From Comamonas suwonensis (GTDB lineage Bacteria > Pseudomonadota > Gammaproteobacteria > Burkholderiales > Burkholderiaceae_C): DNA of 64,000 bases. Shown here piece by piece: positions 35,169-43,778 of this stretch (positions within the stretch are counted from its first letter, which is position 1; every line of letters begins with the position of its first letter). The notes beneath the pieces are model-generated. The model searched no databases. It had not been told where the DNA came from and saw nothing but the letters and a program-made list of their open reading frames with translations. Made by a program: the position numbers and the translations under genes. The stretch spans positions 124,001-188,000 of the forward strand of contig NZ_JABBCQ020000009.1 of the NCBI RefSeq assembly GCF_012844455.2, read 5' to 3'.

Positions 35169-37316
35169 ATGACCGCACGCAAACTCTTCGTTACCACCGC
35201 CCTGCCGTACGCCAACGGCAATTTCCACATCGGCCACATCATGGAATACATCCAGGCCGACACCTGGGTGCGTGCGCAGCGAATGCAGGGCAACGCGGTC
35301 AACTTCGTGGGTGCCGATGATGCCCACGGCGCGCCCATCATGATTGCCGCTGAAAAAGCCGGCAAAACGCCCCAGCAGTTTGTGGCCGACATTGCCGCTG
35401 GCCGCAAGCCCTACCTCGACGGCTTTCACATCGCCTTCGACAACTGGAGCAATACCGACAGTCCCGCCAACCACGAGCTGTCCAAGCAGATTTATCTGGA
35501 CCTGAAAAAGGCCGGTTTCATCGAATCGCGCACCATCGAGCAGTTCTTCGACCCCGAGAAGAACATGTTCCTGCCTGACCGCTTCATCAAGGGCGAGTGC
35601 CCGCGTTGCCACGCCAAAGACCAGTACGGCGACAACTGCGAAGTCTGCAGCTCGGTCTACGCGCCCACCGACCTCATCAACCCGTTCTCGGCCCTGTCGG
35701 GTGCCACGCCGGTGATGAAGTCGTCCGAGCATTTTTTCTTCAAGCTGTCCGATCCACGCGCCGTGGCGTTCCTGACCGAGTGGACGCAGGACGGCAAGCA
35801 TGTGCAGCCCGAAGTGGCCGCCAAGATCAAGGAATGGTTTGGCGTGCGCACCAACCCCGATGGATCGACCAGCGAAGGCCTGGACGACTGGGACATCAGC
35901 CGCGATGCGCCCTACTTCGGCATCGAAATTCCCGATGCACCGGGCAAATATTTCTACGTCTGGCTGGATGCGCCTGTGGGCTATCTGGCGTCACTCAAAG
36001 AACTGCTGGGCAAGCGTGGCGAAGACTACGACGCCTATATGGCCGACCCCGATCTGGAGCAGTACCACTTCATCGGCAAAGACATCATCACCTTCCACAC
36101 GCTGTTCTGGCCTGCCATGCTGAAGTTCAGCGGCCGCAAGACGCCGACCAAGATCTGCGTGCATGGCTTCCTCACCGTGAACAACGGCGAAAAGATGAGC
36201 AAGAGCCGTGGCACCGGCCTTGACCCGCTCAAGTATCTGGCCCTCAAGATGAACCCCGAGTGGCTGCGCTACTACCTGGGCGCCAAGCTCAACGGCAAGA
36301 ACGAAGACATCGACTTCACGGCCGAAGACTTCATGCTGCGCGTGAACTCCGACCTGATCGGCAAATACGTCAACATCGCCTCGCGCGCCGCAGGTTTCCT
36401 GACCAAGCGCTTTGAAGGCAAGCTGGGCGTGGTCAGCGAAGACGGCCAGACCCTGCTGGCCGCACTGCGCGATCAGCAAGCCGCCATCGTTGCCTCTTAC
36501 GAAGGCCGCGACACTGCCCGTGCGGCCCGCGACATCATGGCGCTGTGCGACAAGGTCAACAGCTATGTGGACGCCAACAAGCCCTGGGAGCTGGCCAAGA
36601 AGGAAGGCATGGACGCGCGCCTGCACGATGTGTGCACGACCTGCATCGAAGCCTTCCGCATTCTGACCATCTACCTGTCGCCCATCCTGCCCAGCGTGGC
36701 CGCCGAAGTGGCCAACTTCCTCATCGTGCCGCCCGAGAGCTTTGCCGATGTGGTCAAGCCCCTGGGCCAAGGCCACCAGATTGGCGTGTACCAGCACCTG
36801 ATGCAGCGCGTGGACCCCAAGCAGCTGGAATCGCTGTTCGAGCCACCTGCAGGTCAGGCCGCTCCCGCAGCCGAACCCGTCAAGGCCGAGAAAAAAGCCG
36901 CCAAGAAGGCCGAGCCCGTGATCGACCCCAACGCCCCCGGTGGCGAGCCACTGGCCGAAACCATTGGCATTGACGACTTCATGAAGGTCGACCTGCGCAT
37001 CGCCAAGATTCTGGAATGCAAGGCCGTCGAAGGCTCGACCAAGCTGCTGCAGCTGACGCTGGATGTGGGCGAAAAAGACGAAAACGGCCAACCCAAGACC
37101 CGCAACGTCTTCAGCGGCATCAGCAGCATGTACCAGCCAGAGCAACTGGTGGGCAAGCTGACAGTGACCGTAGCCAATCTGGCCCCGCGCAAGATGAAGT
37201 TCGGCATGTCCGAAGGCATGGTGCTGGCCGCCAGCCACGCCGATGAGAAGACCCACCCGGGCATTTACGTCCTCGAACCTTTCCCTGGTGCGCAGCCCGG
37301 CATGCGGATTCATTGA
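35169..37316 (+). CDS. metG: Methionine--tRNA ligase
   Basis: A 715-residue class I synthetase. The Rossmann core has HIGH at residues 20-23 and KMSKS near 342. The zinc knuckle is [17 protein letters not shown], and an anticodon-binding helical domain follows. A lysine- and alanine-rich linker leads to a C-terminal EMAP/Trbp111-like tRNA-binding domain (about 600-715, [26 protein letters not shown]). The ATG at 35169 gives the usual N-terminus ([16 protein letters not shown]). Its stop overlaps the start of the following lipoprotein gene (TGATG). Confidence 0.97.
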   Translation: MTARKLFVTTALPYANGNFHIGHIMEYIQADTWVRAQRMQGNAVNFVGADDAHGAPIMIAAEKAGKTPQQFVADIAAGRKPYLDGFHIAFDNWSNTDSPANHELSKQIYLDLKKAGFIESRTIEQFFDPEKNMFLPDRFIKGECPRCHAKDQYGDNCEVCSSVYAPTDLINPFSALSGATPVMKSSEHFFFKLSDPRAVAFLTEWTQDGKHVQPEVAAKIKEWFGVRTNPDGSTSEGLDDWDISRDAPYFGIEIPDAPGKYFYVWLDAPVGYLASLKELLGKRGEDYDAYMADPDLEQYHFIGKDIITFHTLFWPAMLKFSGRKTPTKICVHGFLTVNNGEKMSKSRGTGLDPLKYLALKMNPEWLRYYLGAKLNGKNEDIDFTAEDFMLRVNSDLIGKYVNIASRAAGFLTKRFEGKLGVVSEDGQTLLAALRDQQAAIVASYEGRDTARAARDIMALCDKVNSYVDANKPWELAKKEGMDARLHDVCTTCIEAFRILTIYLSPILPSVAAEVANFLIVPPESFADVVKPLGQGHQIGVYQHLMQRVDPKQLESLFEPPAGQAAPAAEPVKAEKKAAKKAEPVIDPNAPGGEPLAETIGIDDFMKVDLRIAKILECKAVEGSTKLLQLTLDVGEKDENGQPKTRNVFSGISSMYQPEQLVGKLTVTVANLAPRKMKFGMSEGMVLAASHADEKTHPGIYVLEPFPGAQPGMRIH

Positions 37317-37687
37317 TGCCACGCGCGTTATTTGAACAACGCGCAACCAAGCCCCTGCGACTGTTAGCCACAGGGGCTTTTTTGTGCCTGAGTCTCTCCG
37401 GCTGCGCTGTAGTGGCCGTCACCAGTGCCGCCGTCAGCGTGACGGCGGGCGCTGTAGGTCTGGCTGCGGATGCCGCCATTGGCACGGCCAAAATAGTGGG
37501 CAAAGGCGTGGGCAAAGCCGCCGATGCGCTGATGGATGACGACAAGCCCGGTATCAGTGACAGCAGCGGCGTGAATATTCGCTACCGCGACTCGGCTAGT
37601 CCGTCTGCCATGTCGACTGAAACACCGGCACCAGCGGCCACGGCAACACCGGTGACCCCACCGTCTGTCATTCAGCCTGAATATTGA
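37316..37687 (+). CDS. Small lipoprotein coupled to metG
   Basis: A 123-residue exported protein. The signal region is LLATGAFLCLSLSGC with a lipobox cysteine at about residue 29. It is followed by an alanine/glycine/valine-rich amphipathic stretch (about 30-60, AVSVTAGAVGLAADAAIGTA) and a proline/threonine/alanine-rich tail. Such NF-type small lipoproteins are found next to metG in related bacteria; no function is known. The start overlaps the metG stop (TGATG), and an intrinsic terminator follows. Confidence 0.75.
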   Translation: MPRALFEQRATKPLRLLATGAFLCLSLSGCAVVAVTSAAVSVTAGAVGLAADAAIGTAKIVGKGVGKAADALMDDDKPGISDSSGVNIRYRDSASPSAMSTETPAPAATATPVTPPSVIQPEY

Positions 37688-38092
37688 TAAAACAGGCTAC
37701 AGCTTATGAACATCAACCGCATGAAGCTATTTATTTAATAGCACCATGCGGTTTTTTCATGCCCGTTTTCCTCTACACCGGACACACGCAAGCACATGCG
37801 GATGGCATAACTAAATAACCAATAACTTCCTGTTACACCACTGGGATATAGCGCTATTCAAAACCACTCAACTTCCTAGAATCCAGCACAACTCACTGTG
37901 CTTGCCGCACCCTGGCCCAAAGAATGCCCTGCATTCACCATATACAACAATGGCCACGAACAAGCATCGAGTACATAAGAACTGTTGATACGCCCCTTGA
38001 TACGTTGGCTCTAAGTCTTGCCTCAAACGGGTCATGTCCATCAGCTGTTCTCAATCATCCTGCGCCAGCTGCGCAGAAAACAGGGAGGCCCC
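37688..38092. other. Intergenic region before the sulfur-oxidation locus
   Basis: Its first 70 bases hold a transcription terminator built on the short repeat. The rest is comparatively AT-rich and carries no convincing gene. A short direct repeat TTGATACG occurs twice 12 bp apart at 37985-38004, about 90 bp before the cytochrome gene, and could be an operator, but no known motif is matched. Confidence 0.4.
37716..37757 (+). terminator. Intrinsic terminator after the metG operon
   Basis: Outer stem ACCGCATG/CATGCGGT and inner stem GCTATT/AATAGC, followed by TTTTTT. The inner part resembles the AGCTATT element of the short dispersed repeat. Confidence 0.75.
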
Positions 38093-38443
38093 ATGCGATC
38101 GAAACCTTTGCTCACCTCTGCACGCCCCGTGCTCTGGCTGGCGCTAGCCATGACTGCGCCGCTGCCAGCGCTGGCAAGCTCTGCCACGCCCACAAGCACC
38201 TTGCGCGCACAAGATGTGGCCGTGCTGGCCGCCAGTTGCGCCAACTGCCACGGGCCTGATGGCCGATCGACCGGCGGCATTCCCACGCTGCGTGGCCTGC
38301 CTGAAGCGCACCTGCTGCAGCGCCTGCAGGCCTTCAAGGCAGGCACTGCCAAGGATGCCACCGTGATGACGCGTCTGGCCAAGGGCTATGACGACGAACA
38401 ACTCAAAGCGCTGGCCCAGTGGTTCAGCAAGAAGGGCCGCTAA
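38093..38443 (+). CDS. Monohaem c-type cytochrome, flavocytochrome c subunit type
   Basis: A 116-residue exported cytochrome. The signal peptide ends about residue 29 (PLPALASS). The single haem motif CANCHG (about 47-52) sits in a class I c-type fold with GGIPTLRGLPEAHLLQRLQAFKAG and a likely distal methionine in ATVMTRLAKGYDDEQ. A strong AGGGAGG sequence precedes the ATG. It is directly followed, without gap, by the FCSD flavoprotein gene, so it should be the electron acceptor subunit of a sulfide dehydrogenase, passing electrons to the respiratory chain. Confidence 0.9.
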   Translation: MRSKPLLTSARPVLWLALAMTAPLPALASSATPTSTLRAQDVAVLAASCANCHGPDGRSTGGIPTLRGLPEAHLLQRLQAFKAGTAKDATVMTRLAKGYDDEQLKALAQWFSKKGR

Positions 38444-39721
38444 ATGCAGATCAATCGTCGTCAAATCATCGGTGGCGCAGCTGCGGGTGTTGCCAGCCTG
38501 GCTCTGCCTTCCATCGTTCAGGCCAAGGCCGCCTCGGCCCATGTGGTCATCGTCGGGGGCGGCTTTGGCGGTGCCACTGCTGCGCGCTATCTGCGCCAGT
38601 TTGCGCCCCACGTTCAAGTCACGCTGGTTGAGCCTGCCCAGCGTTTCTACACCTGCCCTTTCTCCAATCTGTATCTGGCCGGCCTGCGCAGCTGGGAAAG
38701 CATCGGTCACGGCTATGACGGCCTGCGCAAAGCGGGCGTGAACGTGGTGCATGCGCGTGCCGACAATGTCCTGACGGACTCTCGCCGCGTGCTGCTGTCG
38801 AACGGCCAGGTACTGAGCTATGACAAGCTGGTGCTGTCGCCCGGTATCGATATGCGCTGGAATGCGCTGGAAGGCTATGACGAGGCGGCCTCACAACTGG
38901 CACCCCACGCGTGGAAGGCCGGCCCGCAAACCCATTTGCTGAAAAAACAGCTGGAAGCCATGCCCGACGGCGGCAAGTTTGTGATGGTGATCCCCGCCAA
39001 CCCCTTCCGCTGCCCACCCGGCCCGTATGAGCGCGCCGCCATGGTGGCGCATTACCTGAAGGCACATAAGCCCAAGAGCAAAATTTTGCTGCTGGACGAC
39101 AAGGACGCGTTCTCCAAGCAAGGCCTGTTCATTCAGGGCTGGAAGGCGCTGTACGGCGACATGATCGAATGGGTCAAGCAGGCCGATGACGGTAAAGTCA
39201 CGCGCGTGGACGCCCGAAACCTGGAAGTGGAAACCTCCTTCGGCACCAAGCACAAGGCCGACGTGCTCAACGTCATCCCACCGCAAAAGGCTGGGTTTAT
39301 TGCCGACCGTGCAGGTGTGACCAATGCCAGCGGCTGGGTGCCCATCAAGCCCGAGTCGTTTGAGTCCACTCTGGTCAAGCATGTCTATGTGCTGGGCGAT
39401 GCCACCATTGCCGCGCCCATGCCCAAGTCCGGCTTTGCCGCCAACACGCAAGGCAAGGTGGCAGCCGCCGCCATCGCTGCCGAGCTGACGGGACAGCCCC
39501 TGCCCACTGCGGCCTATGCCAACACCTGCTACAGCCTGATTGGCAATGACTACGGCATCTCGGTCGCCGGTGTCTACAAGTCGCAAGAAGGCAAGTTGAT
39601 CGAAGTGCCAGACTCTGGCGGCGTCAGCCCCATCGATGGCAATGCCGCCTTCCGCAAGGCCGAGGCCGATTACGGATCGGCTTGGTACAAGGCGATCAGT
39701 GCGGATATCTGGGGTGCTTGA
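38444..39721 (+). CDS. fccB: Flavocytochrome c sulfide dehydrogenase, flavoprotein subunit
   Basis: A 425-residue periplasmic flavoprotein with a twin-arginine-type leader (NRRQIIGGAAAGVASLALPSIVQA). The FAD Rossmann motif is VVIVGGGFGGATAARYL (about 34-50). C71 in YTCPFSN matches the cysteine that covalently binds FAD in Allochromatium FccB. C190 (FRCPPGPYER) and C362 (NTCYSLIG) match the redox-active disulfide. It should oxidise sulfide to polysulfide or sulfur, passing electrons to the cytochrome encoded immediately upstream. All key residues are intact. Confidence 0.93.
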   Translation: MQINRRQIIGGAAAGVASLALPSIVQAKAASAHVVIVGGGFGGATAARYLRQFAPHVQVTLVEPAQRFYTCPFSNLYLAGLRSWESIGHGYDGLRKAGVNVVHARADNVLTDSRRVLLSNGQVLSYDKLVLSPGIDMRWNALEGYDEAASQLAPHAWKAGPQTHLLKKQLEAMPDGGKFVMVIPANPFRCPPGPYERAAMVAHYLKAHKPKSKILLLDDKDAFSKQGLFIQGWKALYGDMIEWVKQADDGKVTRVDARNLEVETSFGTKHKADVLNVIPPQKAGFIADRAGVTNASGWVPIKPESFESTLVKHVYVLGDATIAAPMPKSGFAANTQGKVAAAAIAAELTGQPLPTAAYANTCYSLIGNDYGISVAGVYKSQEGKLIEVPDSGGVSPIDGNAAFRKAEADYGSAWYKAISADIWGA

Positions 39722-39731
39722 TTAGGTACAT

Positions 39732-39855
39732 CCCCCTGAGGCGCCTTGCGCCTTCCTCCTTCTCTCGCAACTTTCGTTGCGGGAAGGAGGACGCCAGCAT
39801 GGCTGCGGGGCGACCCTTGCTTGCTGGCCCCTCGCTTGGCTCGTGCCCACGTCAT
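39732..39855 (+). repeat. Long dispersed intergenic repeat, copy A
   Basis: Starts CCCCCTGAGGCGCCTTGCGC and contains an internal inverted repeat TTCTCTCGCAAC...GTTGCGGGAAGGAGGACG. Later blocks resemble copies at 42731, 47067 and 57715. It lies directly after a stop codon in the same orientation as the gene. Confidence 0.6.
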
Positions 39856-39908
39856 GCACCTGCTGTATTTTCTAAGCAGTACTCCTCACCTCCTGCTTGA
39901 GGATTGAT

Positions 39909-40931
39909 ATGTTGTTGTGGTTCATTTTTTTGCTGGGTGCGGTGTTTGGCGTGGCTGCGCGGCTCGGACGGTTTTGTTTGCTGCGCGGGCTGCGCCAGCA
40001 ACTGGGGCAAGACTCTGAGGTTGCCGCCGGTACAGCACCCGCCTTGCAGGCTTTTGCGCTTGCACTGGCCGTGGCTTTGCTCGCATCCCAAGGGCTTCAG
40101 GCGCTGGGCATGGTGAATCTGAGCCAGGCGGCCATTGCCCGCCCCAGCTTTTCCGTGATTGCTGTGCTGGTCGGCGGCCTGCTGTTTGGCGCGGGCATGG
40201 TGCTGGCCCGTGCCTGCGGCGCGCGTTCACTGGTACTGCTGGCGGGCGGTAATCTGCGCTCTCTGGTCACCATCGTGTTTCTGGCGCTGGGCGTCCAGCT
40301 GGCGATGACGGGTGTTTTGACGCCTGTGCGCCTGTGGCTGCAGGCGCTTGCACCCATCACGCTGACTCACCCCACCTTGCCCGCCTATCTGCCTTCTGTG
40401 AATGGATGGCTGCTGGCGCTGGCACCCGCCATGCTGCTGACTCTCTTTGCACTGCGGCGGCCAGCACTGCGCCAAAGCCCGGTACAGCTCATCAGCGCCC
40501 TGCTCATCGGCCTGCTGGTGGCGGCTGGGTGGTGGATTAGCGCGCATATCGGTGTGGACGAGTTCGAGCCGGCCAAGCTCACATCGCTGAGCTTTATCGG
40601 CCCGATTGCCGAGAGCATGCTGTATCTGCAACTTTCGGTCGGCCGCGAGCCCGGTATGGGCCTGGCGCTCACGACGGGCGTACTGGTGGGGGCTTTTATC
40701 GCCGCCCTGGTGAGCCGGACCACGCGCTGGGAAGGTTTTGAATCCACCAGCCGCCTGGGAGCCAGCGCGGGCGGTGGTTTGCTGATGGGCTTTGGCGGCG
40801 CGCTGGCAGCCGGTTGCTCGATTGGCCAAGGCCTGTCGGGGCTCAGCACACTGGCATGGGCCAGCTTTCCTGCCGTCGCAGGCATCGTGCTAGGTGCCGT
40901 TCTGACGCTGACCTTGCGCCGCCGGGCCTGA
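39909..40931 (+). CDS. YeeE/YedE-family sulfur-compound transporter
   Basis: A 340-residue membrane protein with about nine predicted helices in two related halves. The signature segments are FGAGMVLARACGARSLVLLAGGN (about 92-114) and GFGGALAAGCSIGQGLSG (about 295-312), each with the conserved cysteine of thiosulfate-uptake YeeE proteins. It probably carries thiosulfate or another sulfur compound across the inner membrane. The ATG at 39909 has a nearby AGGA. Its place between two FCSD genes supports a role in sulfur oxidation. Confidence 0.9.
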   Translation: MLLWFIFLLGAVFGVAARLGRFCLLRGLRQQLGQDSEVAAGTAPALQAFALALAVALLASQGLQALGMVNLSQAAIARPSFSVIAVLVGGLLFGAGMVLARACGARSLVLLAGGNLRSLVTIVFLALGVQLAMTGVLTPVRLWLQALAPITLTHPTLPAYLPSVNGWLLALAPAMLLTLFALRRPALRQSPVQLISALLIGLLVAAGWWISAHIGVDEFEPAKLTSLSFIGPIAESMLYLQLSVGREPGMGLALTTGVLVGAFIAALVSRTTRWEGFESTSRLGASAGGGLLMGFGGALAAGCSIGQGLSGLSTLAWASFPAVAGIVLGAVLTLTLRRRA

Positions 40932-41377
40932 GCGCCCCGCTCATGACCACCACTTCTGCTCGCATGGTGCCGCGCGTGCTGCTCCGCAGAAGTGGCCCAG
41001 TTCGTTCGAGCCCTCAAAAACATGAGCAGCATTCGCCACTCTTCCATTGATTTTTCAATGCTTTTGTATTGTTTTTCATGCAAATAAAGCGCTGAACGCT
41101 AGCTTTTTACAACTTCACTGCAGTGAAGCACTGGGTTATGCCTTGTCTGCCTTACAACATTGCACCCTACAATTTGTAAGACACCCGCTGTTGCTGATGC
41201 CGCGTGACGGCTCAGAAAGACTCATTTTTCTTGCCCATTTTGGCTGCCGCAAGTCCTGCGCCAGCTGCCCGCAGGCATGCGTTTGTCTTCATTACCTATC
41301 GCCCCAAGCGAGGCTATGCAGTGCAATCAGCACTACCTCGTCGCCTGCAGGTGCTCACTCATAAGGAGTCTTACGAC
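40932..41377. promoter_or_regulatory. Intergenic control region before the second FCSD/SoxYZ genes
   Basis: A 446-bp gap. It contains a short-repeat copy (AAATAAAGCGCTGAACGCTA near 41081), a perfect 16-bp palindrome CTTCACTGCAGTGAAG at 41113-41128 and an inverted repeat CTTACAA/TTGTAAG at 41151-41180. An AAGGAG ribosome-binding site sits at 41363-41368. The palindromes are candidate operators; no regulator gene is adjacent. Confidence 0.45.
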
Positions 41378-42730
41378 ATGCAACGTCGCCACTTTTTGAT
41401 AACCCCTCCCGCGCTGACACTGGGTACTGCCGCCGGCGTCCTAGGCACTCTTGCCAGCCCAGCCATGGCCGCGCCAGGCATCATCAGCAGCCAGTCGCCC
41501 ATACTGCCGCGCAAGGGCAAAGGCCCGCGCATCGTCATCTGCGGCGGAGGCTGGGGCGGCATGACGGCTGCGCGCTATCTGCGCGAGCTGATCCCGAACT
41601 CGGATGTGGTGCTGCTGGAGCGCAATGCCACGTTCTGGTCCGGCCCCATGAGCAACAAGTGGCTGGTGGACATCGTAGGCACGGACTTTGTGAACCGCGA
41701 CATGCTGCACCCGGCCAACCAGTACGGCTACACCTTGCTGCAAACCGAAGTCAACGGCTTTGAACGCGACAAGAAACTGGTGCGCACCGCCCACGGCCTG
41801 ATCGAGTACGACTTTCTGATTCTGTCTGGCGGTATTCGCAACGATTACGAGGCCTGGTTTGGCAACGACCAACGCGCCATTGAGTACACGCGCACGCACT
41901 TCCCCAATGCCTACATCCCCAATCAGGAGATGCTGTCACTCAAGCAAAAGGTCAAAAACTTCAAGGGCGGCACACTGGTGATGACGCTGCCGCCGCCACC
42001 CCACCGCTGCCCGCCCTCGCCCTATGAGCGCGCCTGCCTGATTGCCTGGCACATCAAGAAGAACAAAATCCCCGGCAAGATCGTCATCCTCGACCCCAAG
42101 CCCAAGCTTGCGCCCATTGGCGTGGGCTACAAGCAGGCCTTCGAAGAGCTGTACCCGGACATCATCACCCACGTGCCCAATGCAGGCGTCAAGGAAGTCG
42201 ACCCATTCAACAAGCAGATCAAGACGGCTGCCGGTGACTTCAAATTTGACGATGCCATCCTCATGCCCCCGCACCAGGCGGCAGACATGGTCTGGAAGGC
42301 CGACCTGATTGGCAAAGACGCCACCACCGGCAAGCCCACAGGCTGGGCCGACATGCACAACCGTCTGTTCCACGCCAAGACCGATGACCGCGTGTACTTT
42401 GTCGGCGACCTGATGGGTGCCATCTCGCCCCAGTTCGGCCACTACCCCAAGAGCGGCCACGTGGCCAACTTCATCGGCAAGATCGTCGCCCAGAACATTG
42501 CCGAGCGCGTGTCCGGCAAGGAAGTCGTGGCCCGCCTGCCCGACAACCTCTGCTACATGATGGTCAACGGCGACCCGCAGGAAGAAATCTCGGTCAAGTT
42601 TGAATACGAGGTGGACACCAACGGTCAGGTCAACCAGACCCAGATCGACATGGATGTACGCACGCCCGATCTGGTCAAGGAAGACTTTGCCTGGATCAAT
42701 GGCAAGTTCAGTGATTTTTTAGGGACATAA
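41378..42730 (+). CDS. FCSD-like flavoprotein without the FAD-tethering cysteine
   Basis: A 450-residue exported flavoprotein with a twin-arginine-like leader (MQRRHFLITPPALTLG...ASPAMA). The FAD motif is IVICGGGWGGMTAARYL (about 52-68). The disulfide cysteines are kept as C211 (HRCPPSPYER) and C392 (DNLCYMMV). The segment that binds FAD covalently in FccB reads FWSGPMSN, with S88 in place of cysteine, so FAD should be non-covalent. A strong AAGGAG precedes the ATG. soxY and soxZ follow on the same strand. It may oxidise a SoxY-bound sulfane or sulfide, which is inference. Confidence 0.88.
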   Translation: MQRRHFLITPPALTLGTAAGVLGTLASPAMAAPGIISSQSPILPRKGKGPRIVICGGGWGGMTAARYLRELIPNSDVVLLERNATFWSGPMSNKWLVDIVGTDFVNRDMLHPANQYGYTLLQTEVNGFERDKKLVRTAHGLIEYDFLILSGGIRNDYEAWFGNDQRAIEYTRTHFPNAYIPNQEMLSLKQKVKNFKGGTLVMTLPPPPHRCPPSPYERACLIAWHIKKNKIPGKIVILDPKPKLAPIGVGYKQAFEELYPDIITHVPNAGVKEVDPFNKQIKTAAGDFKFDDAILMPPHQAADMVWKADLIGKDATTGKPTGWADMHNRLFHAKTDDRVYFVGDLMGAISPQFGHYPKSGHVANFIGKIVAQNIAERVSGKEVVARLPDNLCYMMVNGDPQEEISVKFEYEVDTNGQVNQTQIDMDVRTPDLVKEDFAWINGKFSDFLGT

Positions 42731-42822
42731 CCCCCTGAGCCGCTGATGCGACCTCCCCTAAGGGGGCGACGCCCTCGCCGCGAGGCGGCACTTTCTCGGC
42801 GTCTTTCGCTTGGGGCATGCCC
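42731..42822 (+). repeat. Long dispersed intergenic repeat, copy B
   Basis: Starts CCCCCTGAGCCGCTGATGCG right after the FCSD-like stop, then GGGGGCGACGCCCTCGCCGC and GGCGTCTTTCGCTTGGGGCA. Same block order and orientation as copies A, C and D. Confidence 0.65.
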
Positions 42823-42869
42823 GTTTAACCGCTGTTTGCTTGCAAACGGCATTCGATCAAAGAAGAGAC

Positions 42870-43358
42870 ATGTTCAACCACACCACCCGTAGAAGTCTGG
42901 TTCTGGGCGCGGCGGCCGCAGGGGCCAGTCTGGCGCTGCCTGCGACTGCTCTGGCGCAGGCCAAGGCGCCGCTGGTCGGGCCTCTGGCCCCTAACCCTGT
43001 CGAGTTTCAAAAGCAGATCGCCCAGTTCACCGGCAAGGCCACACCACAAACCGAAGGCCTGCTGCTGGATGTCCCCGTGCTGGCCGACAACCCCAGCGCC
43101 GTGCCCGTCAAGGTCAAGGTCACACTGCCCATCACCGAACAAGACTGGTGCGAAGAAATCGTTGTACTGGCCGAGCTGAACCCCTCTCCCCTGTCTTGCC
43201 GCATGCAGTTCACCGCAGCGGCTGGCACGGCTGAGGCGGCAATCCGCATTCGCCTGTCACAGTCGCAAACCGTGCATGCCATGGCACGCATGAAAAGCGG
43301 CAAGGTACTGGTCGTCAAGCAGGCAATTACCGTGGCCGCCAGCGGCTGCGGCATGTGA
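42870..43358 (+). CDS. soxY: Thiosulfate oxidation carrier protein SoxY
   Basis: A 162-residue periplasmic carrier with a twin-arginine leader (TRRSLVLGAAAAGASLALPATALAQ). The SoxY immunoglobulin-like domain covers about 45-150. The flexible C-terminal arm ends SGCGM; its cysteine C160 would carry the sulfur substrate by thiol linkage. In classical SoxY the arm is GGCGG, so the residues after the cysteine differ. SoxZ follows 13 bases downstream. SoxXA, SoxB and SoxCD, which normally load and process the carrier, are not encoded nearby. Confidence 0.92.
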   Translation: MFNHTTRRSLVLGAAAAGASLALPATALAQAKAPLVGPLAPNPVEFQKQIAQFTGKATPQTEGLLLDVPVLADNPSAVPVKVKVTLPITEQDWCEEIVVLAELNPSPLSCRMQFTAAAGTAEAAIRIRLSQSQTVHAMARMKSGKVLVVKQAITVAASGCGM

Positions 43359-43371
43359 GGGAGTCCCACCA

Positions 43372-43707
43372 ATGAGTCAAGCCAAACCCCCTCGCGTCTG
43401 GGTCAGCAACGCCACCCCCAAGAAGGGCGAAGTGCTGCGCGTGCGCGCTCAGATGGAGCATGTGATGGAAAGCGGCCTGCGCACCGACCCGGCCACCGGC
43501 AAGGTGCGCCCCCGCAATATCGTCAACCGCTTTGAAGCCAGGCTGGGCAACACCTTGCTGTTCAGTTGGGAGCCCGGTATTTCGATTGCTCAGAACCCCT
43601 ATATCGAGTTCACCTTTCTCGCCCGTGAAAGCGGCGAGCTGAACATGGTCTGGAAAGATGAGCAAGGTCAGACGCTGAGCGCGCAAAAGACGATCACCGT
43701 CGCCTGA
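43372..43707 (+). CDS. soxZ: Thiosulfate oxidation carrier complex protein SoxZ
   Basis: A 111-residue protein with the SoxZ beta-sandwich (RVWVSNATPKKGEVLRVRAQMEHVMESG...; YIEFTFLARESGELNMVWKD). It has no signal peptide and is exported as a complex with Tat-borne SoxY. It supports SoxY as the second half of the carrier heterodimer. It is the last gene of the cluster, followed by an intrinsic terminator. Confidence 0.95.
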   Translation: MSQAKPPRVWVSNATPKKGEVLRVRAQMEHVMESGLRTDPATGKVRPRNIVNRFEARLGNTLLFSWEPGISIAQNPYIEFTFLARESGELNMVWKDEQGQTLSAQKTITVA

Positions 43708-43721
43708 TCTCCGCCGATCAC

Positions 43722-43764
43722 AAAAAAGCCCCGCCCGGTTTGCACCGTGGTGGGGCTTTTGTTT
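43722..43764 (+). terminator. Intrinsic terminator after soxZ
   Basis: AAAAAGCCCCGCC / GGTGGGGCTTTT stem with a 10-nt loop and T-rich tail on the plus strand; the A-run makes it usable by the convergent YitT gene too. Confidence 0.8.
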
Positions 43765-43778
43765 AAGAGCCAGCAACC

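Noticed and set aside
35991-37346. Minus-strand frame of 451 codons opposite metG
   Set aside because: Shadow of metG, which is complete on the plus strand; no family likeness.
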